NCBI GenBank assembly: GCA_003152355.1 | Contig: PMAA01000035.1 | Coordinates: forward strand, 1 to 33,043 | DNA length: 33,043 bases | From: Acidobacteriota bacterium | GTDB taxonomy: Bacteria > Acidobacteriota > Terriglobia > Acidiferrales > UBA7541 | Direction of reading: 5' to 3' | In this document: piece by piece, positions 9,278 to 15,770 of the stretch | How the letters are laid out: the number at the start of each line of letters is the position of its first letter | Numbering within the stretch: position 1 is the first letter of the stretch | Translations under genes and position numbers: made by a program | Notes under the pieces: generated by a model | Seen by the model: the letters and a program-made list of their open reading frames with translations, nothing else | Database searches by the model: none | Told to the model about the DNA's origin: nothing

Positions 9278-11497
9278 ATGATTCCGCAGGGCAAAGCCGT
9301 TCCTTCTGCTTCCGCGCGACGCATCCTCGATCTGCGCTTTGTCGATTTGATGGACAAAATGCGCAAGAACCGAGCGGGCGATGACGTGGAACTTTTGCGC
9401 CGCGCTTACGACTTCGCCGCCGAAAGACACTCCGATCAGACCCGAGCGTCGGGCGAACCCTACCTCTCGCACCCTCTCGAAGTCGCCCACATTCTCGCCG
9501 ACATGAAGTTCGACGCGACCACGCTAGCCGCCGCGCTCCTCCACGATGTCGTCGAAGATACGAAGGTTCCGCTCGACCGTATTTCCGAAATGTTCGGTCC
9601 CGAGGTCGCGCGTCTGGTCGAAGGCACCACGAAAATCAGCCGTCTCGATTTCCTGGCGCCGGAAGCGCGCCAGGCAGAAAACGTCCGCAAGATGCTGCTC
9701 GCGATGGTTAACGACGTCCGCGTCGTGATGATTAAGCTCGCCGACCGTCTCCATAACATGCGCACGCTCCAGTTTCTCGAGCCCGAGCGCCAGCAGCGCA
9801 TCGCCCGCGAGACCATCGATATCTACGCTCCCGTCGCCAACCGCCTCGGCATGGGCCTCATCCGCGGTGAACTCGAAGACCTTGCCTTCAGCTACCTCGA
9901 GCCCGCCGCTTACATCGAACTGGCGAAGAAAGTCGCCTCGAAGCAGAAAGTGCACGACAGGTTTCTCGACGACGTGCAGAAGAACATCCGTGAAAAAATG
10001 GTCGCCAGCGGAATTCCGGCGGAAGTCGAAGGCCGCATCAAGCGCCTCTTCTCGTTGCACCTGAAAATCGAATCGCAACAGCGTGCGCTCGACCAGGTTT
10101 ACGACCTGCTGGCCATCCGCGTGATCACGGACAATGTGAAGAACTGCTATGCTGCACTCGGCGTGATTCACCAGATTTGGCGCCCGGTGCCGGGCCGTTT
10201 CAAGGACTACATTGCGATGCCGCGGCCGAATCTCTATCAGTCCCTGCACACGACCGTCATTCATGCTGGCCAACCTTTTGAAGTGCAGATTCGAACGCAA
10301 GAGATGCATCGCATCGCCGAGCAGGGCGTCGCGGCCCATTGGAAATATAAGGATGGAACCGTTACTGGCGGTCCCGCGCAGGCCGGAATGCAAACAGAGG
10401 ATCAGCGCATTCTCTGGATGCGGCAACTCATCGAGTGGGTGCAGGAGATGGAGGAGCCGAGCGAGTTCCTCTCCACGCTCAAAGTGGACCTGTATCCCGA
10501 AGAGGTTTACACGTTTTCGCCGAAGGGACGAGTCGTTGTCCTTCCGCGCGGCGCGACTCCTGTGGATTTCGCGTACGCGATTCACACCGAAGTCGGCAAT
10601 CAGTGCGTCGGCGCGAAGGTCAACGGCCAGATCGTTCCGCTGCGCCACGCGCTCGCGAATGGCGACGTGATCGAAATTCTCACGCAGAAAGCCCACTCGC
10701 CTAGCCGCGACTGGCTCATATTCGTCGAGACGTCGCGCGCCCGCAGCAAGATCAAGCACTGGATCAATCTTCACGAACGCGAGGAAGCCACCGTCGTTGG
10801 CCGTCGCCTCCTCGAACGCGAAGCGCGCCAGGCTGGCGTAAGCCTCAAGCAGATTTCAGATGAAGCGCTGCAGCGCGTGGCCTCGGAATACGGCTGCGGC
10901 CGCGTCGAAGATCTTTATGCCGATCTCGGCTATGGGAAATGGTCGGCTAAGCAGGTAATCGCCAAAGCAACGGGCGATACGCCCGGCAATCAAGCCGAAC
11001 AGCAGCCACAGAAGCTCGTTTCGGCCGTCAAGCGCGTGCTCGGCATGCACGACGGAGCGATTCTCGTTCGCGGCCACGATGACTTGATGGTGTATCGCTC
11101 GAAGTGCTGCAATCCGATTCCTGGGGATGAAATCGTCGGCTACGTCACGCGCGGACGCGGCATCGCCGTGCACAGCACCGCGTGTCCCAACGTTCAGAAG
11201 CTCCTCTACGAAGCCGAGCGGCGCATCCCCGTCGAATGGGGCAACGCAACCGAAGCGACATTCTCGGTCCGCCTGCGCATCCGCACGGAAGACCGCCCCG
11301 GCATGCTCGCGGAGATCACAGCAGTTATCAGCGATGCGGGCGCCAACATCCGCACCTTCGAAAGCGGCGGCGAAGATTTGCACGCGCGCGTCGAAGTCGC
11401 GCTCGACATCCACAATCGCAAGCAACTCGAACGCATCCTCGTCAGCATCAAGAAAATCCCCGGGATCTTCGGCATCGAGCGCCTCTATAACATTTGA
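9278..11497 (+). CDS. rel: Bifunctional (p)ppGpp synthetase/hydrolase, RelA/SpoT family
   Basis: At 739 residues this is the usual length of a long RSH enzyme. The hydrolase domain has LSHPLEVA, LLHDVVEDT (H89-D90, E93-D94) and LADRLHNMRT. The synthetase domain has RFKDYIAMPRPNLYQSLHT (307-325) and EVQIRTQEMH. The basic RFKD motif at 307-310 is the form found in bifunctional enzymes rather than RelA-only enzymes. A TGS domain follows (about 409-470), then a conserved Cys/His region with CCNPIPGDEIVGY near residue 609, and a C-terminal ACT domain (about 662-739). By family knowledge it makes and degrades (p)ppGpp in response to uncharged tRNA on the ribosome and other stress. The start ATG is preceded by a -10-like hexamer and no Shine-Dalgarno. 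Confidence in the function is very high. Confidence 0.97.
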   Translation: MIPQGKAVPSASARRILDLRFVDLMDKMRKNRAGDDVELLRRAYDFAAERHSDQTRASGEPYLSHPLEVAHILADMKFDATTLAAALLHDVVEDTKVPLDRISEMFGPEVARLVEGTTKISRLDFLAPEARQAENVRKMLLAMVNDVRVVMIKLADRLHNMRTLQFLEPERQQRIARETIDIYAPVANRLGMGLIRGELEDLAFSYLEPAAYIELAKKVASKQKVHDRFLDDVQKNIREKMVASGIPAEVEGRIKRLFSLHLKIESQQRALDQVYDLLAIRVITDNVKNCYAALGVIHQIWRPVPGRFKDYIAMPRPNLYQSLHTTVIHAGQPFEVQIRTQEMHRIAEQGVAAHWKYKDGTVTGGPAQAGMQTEDQRILWMRQLIEWVQEMEEPSEFLSTLKVDLYPEEVYTFSPKGRVVVLPRGATPVDFAYAIHTEVGNQCVGAKVNGQIVPLRHALANGDVIEILTQKAHSPSRDWLIFVETSRARSKIKHWINLHEREEATVVGRRLLEREARQAGVSLKQISDEALQRVASEYGCGRVEDLYADLGYGKWSAKQVIAKATGDTPGNQAEQQPQKLVSAVKRVLGMHDGAILVRGHDDLMVYRSKCCNPIPGDEIVGYVTRGRGIAVHSTACPNVQKLLYEAERRIPVEWGNATEATFSVRLRIRTEDRPGMLAEITAVISDAGANIRTFESGGEDLHARVEVALDIHNRKQLERILVSIKKIPGIFGIERLYNI

Positions 11498-11590
11498 CCC
11501 ATTACGTCTGACGAACGACTCGCAAACGCCTGGTAATCATTCGGCGACAACTTGGCGATGCTTCGCCCGTTCCTGCGCGGCAATTTGAAG

Positions 11591-11596
11591 TAGAAT
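11591..11596 (+). promoter_or_regulatory. -10-like hexamer before the repeat lipoprotein gene
   Basis: TAGAAT ends 7 nt before the ATG at 11604. No convincing -35 box is seen at the right distance and no Shine-Dalgarno is present. The geometry repeats that of the two preceding genes. Confidence 0.3.
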
Positions 11597-11603
11597 CCCT
11601 GCG

Positions 11604-12296
11604 ATGAGGGATCGTATCTTACAGCGTGTACAAGCCTTGGGCAGATTCCGAAAACATTTCATTCCTGCAAAAGTGGCGGCAGCCGCCATGCTTCTGCTCG
11701 CGTGCGCGGGCTGCAAGCACGTTCGCTACATTGATATAAAGCCGCTCGATCAGGCAGGGATGGATTACTCCGCGATTCAGGAGATGAAGGCGCTATCGCC
11801 GTCTGACGCGGAAATCGCCGAAGTAGCGAAGGCCAAGATGGGTGGATTGAGCGACCACTCGTGCATTGAGTTGTTGCGCATCTCACGGAGCCAGAATCAG
11901 CGGGCCGATTTCGCCGATGCCGCCGACAATCTCGTGCAAGTGGGAATGACCGAGGACGATATTCTGGCTCTCGCGCGAATGCACCAACTCGGCGTTCCCT
12001 CGGGCGAACTGCAGGCGATGAAGTTAACTGGGCTTTCGGACGCTGTGGTGATGGAAGTCGCGCGCCGCCACGCCGCGGGGAAGCAGGCGCTGTCGGGTGT
12101 TTCGCTCGCCCATCTAAAGGATGCCGGCTTTAGCCAGGCGGCGCTTTTCGAACTGGTTCGCCGTGGCGTTCGCGACGACCAGGTGGCCTCGATCGTCGCT
12201 CTTCGACACAACAAAAAAATAAGCGAAGCTGAAATCTTGAAACGCTATCCGCCCAATGATGTCGCTCCGTATCAGAATTCGAGCACGCCCGAATAG
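11604..12296 (+). CDS. Putative lipoprotein with short helical repeats
   Basis: This 230-residue protein has a basic N-terminus, a hydrophobic stretch and a lipobox LLAC with the acceptor cysteine at C34, so it is probably a lipid-anchored envelope protein. The mature part is built of short amphipathic helical units of similar pattern, for example VGMTEDDILALARMHQLG, TGLSDAVVMEVARRH and AGFSQAALFELVRRG. This suggests an alpha-solenoid-like binding surface. I do not recognise a named family. It sits between the (p)ppGpp enzyme and RidA on the same strand, 107 bp after the former and 25 bp before the latter. No catalytic motif is visible. Confidence 0.8.
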   Translation: MRDRILQRVQALGRFRKHFIPAKVAAAAMLLLACAGCKHVRYIDIKPLDQAGMDYSAIQEMKALSPSDAEIAEVAKAKMGGLSDHSCIELLRISRSQNQRADFADAADNLVQVGMTEDDILALARMHQLGVPSGELQAMKLTGLSDAVVMEVARRHAAGKQALSGVSLAHLKDAGFSQAALFELVRRGVRDDQVASIVALRHNKKISEAEILKRYPPNDVAPYQNSSTPE

Positions 12297-12321
12297 ATAC
12301 ACCGAGAATTTAGGAGGCTTC

Positions 12322-12699
12322 ATGCGCGAGGTTGTTTCGACGGATCATGGCCCGAAAGCAATCGGACCGTACTCGCAGGCGGTGAAGGCGAACGGGTTCG
12401 TCTTCATATCCGGCCAGGTAGCGCTGAATCCAGCGACGGGACAATTGGTCGAAGGCGGAATCGCACAACAGACCGAACGTGTCCTCGAAAATCTCCGCGG
12501 CATCGTCGAAGCATCCGGTTCCTCGATGCATAAAGCCGTCAAAGTCAGCGTGTTCTTGAAAGATATGAACGACTTTGCGGCGATGAACGAAGTTTACGCG
12601 CGCTTTTTCCCATCGGCGCCTCCCGCGCGCTCGACAGTGGAAGTCGCGCGGTTGCCCAAAGACGTGCGTATCGAAATAGATTTGATCGCGCTCGCCTGA
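12322..12699 (+). CDS. ridA: RidA family enamine/imine deaminase
   Basis: This 125-residue protein matches the family along its length: GPYSQAV near the start, FISGQVALNPATG, VFLKDMNDFAAMN, and PARSTVEV, which contains the arginine that binds the carboxylate of the substrate. RidA hydrolyses reactive 2-aminoacrylate and related enamines released by PLP-dependent serine/threonine dehydratases, protecting PLP enzymes. The dehydratase at 5576-6553 is an obvious potential source of its substrate, although the genes are 6 kb apart. ATG 12322 is preceded by a strong AGGAGG (12312-12317); the frame is open further upstream but without such a site. Confidence 0.95.
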   Translation: MREVVSTDHGPKAIGPYSQAVKANGFVFISGQVALNPATGQLVEGGIAQQTERVLENLRGIVEASGSSMHKAVKVSVFLKDMNDFAAMNEVYARFFPSAPPARSTVEVARLPKDVRIEIDLIALA

Positions 12700-12716
12700 G
12701 CGCGAGATCATGCGTT

Positions 12717-13490
12717 ATGTCCGAGGGCACGATTGGCGGCGGTGACGGCCGGTTCCCGGAAACGCGCTGGTCCGCCGTAATTGCAGCACGCAGCGACGAC
12801 GCCGTGGAACGCCGCCGCGCACTCGACCTTCTCATCGGCGCGTATTGGAAGCCCGTTTACAAATACATTCGAATTCATTGGAACAAGACCTCCGATGAAG
12901 CGCAGGATTTGACGCAGGAATTTTTCACGCGCCTCATCGAGAAGGATTTCCTGGATCGCTACGATCCGGCGCAGGCGCGCCCCCGGACGTATCTCCGCGT
13001 CTGTGTGGATGGTGTCGTAGCAAATGAATCGAAGGCCGCAGGCCGTCTAAAACGCGGCGGCGGCGCGATTCATCTTTCGCTCGACTTCAGCGCCGCAGAG
13101 ACTGAAATCCGACGCGTTGCGCCGGCGCCGCGGCAGATTGCGTCTCCTGCGTCTACTGCGTCGATTGATGATTGGTTTGAGAAAGAGTGGATTCGTAGCT
13201 TGTTCGCGCTCTCGGTCGAAACTTTGCGCGAGGAATGCGAAGCCCGTGGAAAGAAGGTCCATTTTCGCCTATTCGAAATTTACGATCTCGATGATGCTCC
13301 CAACTACCGCCCGAGCTACGAAGATCTTGCGCTCGAGTTCGGCATTGGCGTGACGGACGTGACGAACTATCTCGCCTTCGCGCGTCGCGAGTTCCGGCGT
13401 GTTGTTCTCGCCACATTGCGCGAGATGTGCGCAAACGAAGAAGAGTTCCGGCGCGAAGCCCGCGCGATCCTCGGAGTCGATCCGAGATAA
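12717..13490 (+). CDS. RNA polymerase ECF-type sigma factor
   Basis: This 257-residue protein begins with the FPETRWSAVIAA motif common to sigma factors paired with Ser/Thr kinases. Region 2 is seen as EAQDLTQEFFTRLIEKDFL, followed by a linker. A C-terminal region 4-like helix-turn-helix contains SYEDLALEFGIGVTDVTNY and ARREFRRVV. It is longer than standard ECF factors (about 170-200 residues) because of an insert between the two regions. No anti-sigma factor gene is adjacent; instead a membrane-anchored kinase starts 30 bp after the stop. By analogy to EcfP-PknT of Vibrio, it may be switched on by phosphorylation. It starts 17 bp after ridA and may share its transcript. Confidence 0.85.
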   Translation: MSEGTIGGGDGRFPETRWSAVIAARSDDAVERRRALDLLIGAYWKPVYKYIRIHWNKTSDEAQDLTQEFFTRLIEKDFLDRYDPAQARPRTYLRVCVDGVVANESKAAGRLKRGGGAIHLSLDFSAAETEIRRVAPAPRQIASPASTASIDDWFEKEWIRSLFALSVETLREECEARGKKVHFRLFEIYDLDDAPNYRPSYEDLALEFGIGVTDVTNYLAFARREFRRVVLATLREMCANEEEFRREARAILGVDPR

Positions 13491-13519
13491 AACCCGGTGA
13501 GTGCCCTGGCGAAAAACCG

Positions 13520-14530
13520 ATGAGATGGCTCTCAGATGATGCAGTTGCGCGATTGCGCGACGCTTGCAGCGAGCTAGAGCTATCCGGCACGCCGTACCGG
13601 ATGCTGGACAGGCTCGGCCGCGGTGGCATGGGCACGGTCTATCTTGTGGGCGACTCTCGTCTCAACCGGCGAGTTGCGATGAAGGTGCTCGACCTCACCG
13701 ATAGCAACGGCGATCTTGAAGCTCGGCTCCTGCGCGAAGCGCGCATTCTTGCACAACTCGAGCATCCCGGAATTGTGCCGGTGCATGACGTCGGCAAGCT
13801 CGCCGATGGCCGCACTTTCTACACGATGAAATTTGTGCAGGGGCAGCGCCTCGACGAAATCGCTAGGGAGCTGTCATCATCGACCGAACGGCTGCGATTA
13901 TTCCAGAAAATCTGCGAGCCGGTGGCCTTCGCGCATTCGCTCGGAGTGCTCCATCGCGATCTAAAGCCTGAAAACGTCATGGTTGGCCCCTTTGGCGAAG
14001 TGCTTGTGATGGATTGGGGCATCGCGAAAGTGCTCGCGGGTTCTGCGGAATCACCGCCGGCAGGCGGCGCTACCGAAGGCACTTCCACTGATTCTGAAAG
14101 CGCAGTCAAAGCGCCGCCGGAAACGGCCCATGGCGCTGTCGTCGGGACGCCGGGATACATGGCACCGGAGCGAGCGCGCGGCGAAATCGCGCGACTCGAT
14201 CAGCGCGCCGACATTTTTTCGCTGGGCGAAATCCTGAAATTCTTGAGTTCTGGCTCGAGTTCAGGCGCCGCAGTTGCTAATCGCTTGCCTCGACGACTTT
14301 CCGCGATAGTTGCCAAAGCGACTGCATCCGCACCCGGCGGGAGATATGCCTCTGCGCAAGACCTCGCAAACGAGATATCCGCATATCTCGATGGCTTCCC
14401 GGTGAGCGCTTATCCCGAACGCTTGCTCGATCGAACGGCACGCCTGATTTCTCGAAATCGAGTGGCTATCGTCCTGGTTTTGGCGTATCTTCTCGCCCGC
14501 GTTCTTCTGATTTTCTGGCGTCCACATTAA
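13520..14530 (+). CDS. Membrane-anchored Ser/Thr protein kinase, sigma-factor partner
   Basis: From ATG 13520 the protein has 336 residues; the frame is open from 13427 but that would overlap the sigma gene. Key elements are the glycine loop RLGRGGMGTVY (31-41), K55 in VAMKVLD, HRDLKPENVM (H145-D147), and DWG (165-167) in place of DFG. The DWG form is common in kinases of Planctomycetes and Acidobacteria. The activation segment ends GTPGYMAPERARG. A single membrane segment lies at about 314-333 and only a few residues follow it, so there is no extracytoplasmic sensor domain. The close spacing to the sigma gene implies a functional pair, the kinase probably acting on the sigma factor. The signal it senses is unknown; it may be a partner membrane protein such as the next gene product. 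Confidence 0.9.
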   Translation: MRWLSDDAVARLRDACSELELSGTPYRMLDRLGRGGMGTVYLVGDSRLNRRVAMKVLDLTDSNGDLEARLLREARILAQLEHPGIVPVHDVGKLADGRTFYTMKFVQGQRLDEIARELSSSTERLRLFQKICEPVAFAHSLGVLHRDLKPENVMVGPFGEVLVMDWGIAKVLAGSAESPPAGGATEGTSTDSESAVKAPPETAHGAVVGTPGYMAPERARGEIARLDQRADIFSLGEILKFLSSGSSSGAAVANRLPRRLSAIVAKATASAPGGRYASAQDLANEISAYLDGFPVSAYPERLLDRTARLISRNRVAIVLVLAYLLARVLLIFWRPH

Positions 14531-14606
14531 AGGAATCCGCCGCGGCGGTTAATAGAACCGAAGAGAGCAGATCTGACGGGCAATGACACCGGACGCGGAG
14601 GTGCGT

Positions 14607-14969
14607 ATGAATAAGATCGTGTACGGCCTGATTCTTGGGGCTGTGCTGGGCATTTTCGATGGACTCACAGCATATTTCACGCCCGCCGTCCGCGCGGCCC
14701 TTCTTGGAATCGTAATTGGGTCGACGATCAAGGGACTGATCGCCGGAGCGCTGATCGGTTGGTTCGCGCGAAAAGTGAATTCGCTGGCGCTTGGCATCGT
14801 CTTTGGCCTCGCAGTGGGACTGATTCTTGCGTTCGCGGTCGCGGCGATGCAGCCGGGCCCGGATCACTATTATTTTCAAATCATGTTACCCGGCGGAATT
14901 GTCGGCTTGATCGTGGGCTACGCCACACAAAAATATCACGGCGCAGCAACCGAGGCCGCGCGAGGATAA
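14607..14969 (+). CDS. Small multi-pass membrane protein of unknown function
   Basis: This 120-residue protein has about four hydrophobic segments rich in Gly and Ala, for example GLILGAVLGIFDGLTAYF, GLIAGALIGWFA, ALGIVFGLAVGLILAFAVA and GGIVGLIVGYA. ATG 14607 is favoured over the ATG at 14583 because GCGGAGG (14596-14602) lies just before it. I do not recognise a family with a known function. It is 76 bp after the kinase on the same strand, so it might be a membrane partner of the kinase, but this is only positional. Confidence 0.75.
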   Translation: MNKIVYGLILGAVLGIFDGLTAYFTPAVRAALLGIVIGSTIKGLIAGALIGWFARKVNSLALGIVFGLAVGLILAFAVAAMQPGPDHYYFQIMLPGGIVGLIVGYATQKYHGAATEAARG

Positions 14970-15020
14970 ACAAGCGCCTTTTTCCTTAAAGCGGCGTCTA
15001 AGCAGCGAAAGGAGATTGCC

Positions 15021-15389
15021 ATGTCTCGTGTAATTCATTTCGAAGTGCCCGTGGATGATCCCGAGCGGGCGAAGAAGTTCTATACCGACGTCTTCGGATG
15101 GAAAATTTCGAAGATGCCTGGTCCGATGGACTATTGGCTGGTGACGAGCGGACCGGATTCGCAGCCGGGAATTAATGGCGCACTCACGCGGCGCTCTGCA
15201 TTGAACCCAGGTACGGTGAACACCATCGGAGTTGAGTCATTAGAAAGCGCTGTCGAGGCTGTGACGAAGGCCGGTGGGAAGACGTTGATGGATAAGTAAC
15301 CGATTCCGGGCGTCGGCTGGTTCGCGTATTGCGCGGACCCCGAAGGCAACAATTTCGGTGTGATTCAAATGGATCCCAACGCGAAATAG
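15021..15389 (+). pseudogene. VOC/glyoxalase-family gene interrupted by an in-frame stop
   Basis: The gene starts after a good AAGGAGA and encodes VOC-family sequence (HFEVPVDDPERAKKFYTDVF, GWKI, then GINGALTRR). The open frame ends at TAA 15297-15299 after GGKTLMDK. In the same frame the protein continues without a break as PIPGVGWFAYCADPEGN and FGVIQMDPNAK, ending at TAG 15387-15389. In relatives these two parts are joined by one residue (GGK...K-x-xIPGVGW), so one codon has become a stop. The short product (92 residues) lacks the last beta strands that complete the metal or ligand site. The possibilities are a recent pseudogene, a sequencing error or stop readthrough; the read-through length (122 codons) is the normal length for this family. 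Confidence 0.8.
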
Positions 15390-15404
15390 ATTTGGCGGAA
15401 CCGA

Positions 15405-15433
15405 GCGGAGCGCGACTGGCCAGCCGGCTCCGC
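15405..15433 (+). terminator. Hairpin after the VOC gene, possible terminator
   Basis: GCGGAGC (15405-15411) and GCTCCGC (15427-15433) are perfect arms, with the palindrome CTGGCCAG inside the loop. It lies 16 nt after the stop at 15389. No T-run follows, so intrinsic termination is uncertain. Confidence 0.35.
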
Positions 15434-15524
15434 AACCTATCTCACCCTCGTTCCTGGTCGGCGCTCATCCGAGAATTCGATCTGGGATACGAGGTCCCCA
15501 GGGTCGCCCTTTTAATTCTGCAAC

Positions 15525-15554
15525 TTGACCCGTATGCTGATCGCCGCCTATCAT
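15525..15554 (+). promoter_or_regulatory. Promoter of the tRNA-Ile gene
   Basis: TTGACC (15525-15530) and TATCAT (15549-15554) are separated by 18 bp. They are close to the sigma-70 consensus and end 30 nt before the tRNA, giving a short 5' leader for RNase P removal. Confidence 0.55.
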
Positions 15555-15584
15555 GGATAGACTCCGACGAAGTTTGCCGTGCGT

Positions 15585-15661
15585 GGGCCTGTAGCTCAGG
15601 TGGCTAGAGCGCACCCCTGATAAGGGTGAGGTCGGTTGTTCAAGTCAACCCAGGCCCACCA
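15585..15661 (+). tRNA. tRNA-Ile (anticodon GAT), CCA encoded
   Basis: The full cloverleaf can be drawn. The acceptor stem is GGGCCTG with CAGGCCC, the D-arm is GCTC...GAGC, the anticodon stem is CACCC/GGGTG with loop CTGATAA (anticodon GAT at 15619-15621), and the T-arm is GGTTG/CAACC with loop TTCAAGT. The discriminator base is A, followed by an encoded CCA (15659-15661). It reads AUC and AUU codons. In many bacteria this tRNA sits inside the rRNA operon spacer; here it stands alone with its own promoter. Confidence 0.96.
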
Positions 15662-15679
15662 AAAATCCGCTCGATTTTT
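15661..15679 (+). terminator. Candidate terminator directly after the tRNA
   Basis: AAAAATC and GATTTTT are perfect 7-bp arms around CGCTC, starting at the final base of the encoded CCA. The 3' arm supplies a run of five T. The stem is AT-rich, so it is weaker than a classical terminator. Confidence 0.4.
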
Positions 15680-15770
15680 CACGATATGCAGCGTTTTTCC
15701 GAAAGTACTGGAAATGAAAACCTACCGCTAGGTCAGTCGGACGACTCTTCGATCTAAAATCCGCCGCCGT

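Noticed and set aside
9524-10774. 416-codon frame opposite to the (p)ppGpp synthetase gene
   Set aside because: It is long, but fully antisense to a highly conserved gene and has no recognisable domain; long antisense frames are common in GC-rich coding DNA.
15585-15661. tRNA 3' end as an integration site for a mobile element
   Set aside because: No integrase, no direct repeat of the tRNA 3' end and no phage-like genes were found near it.
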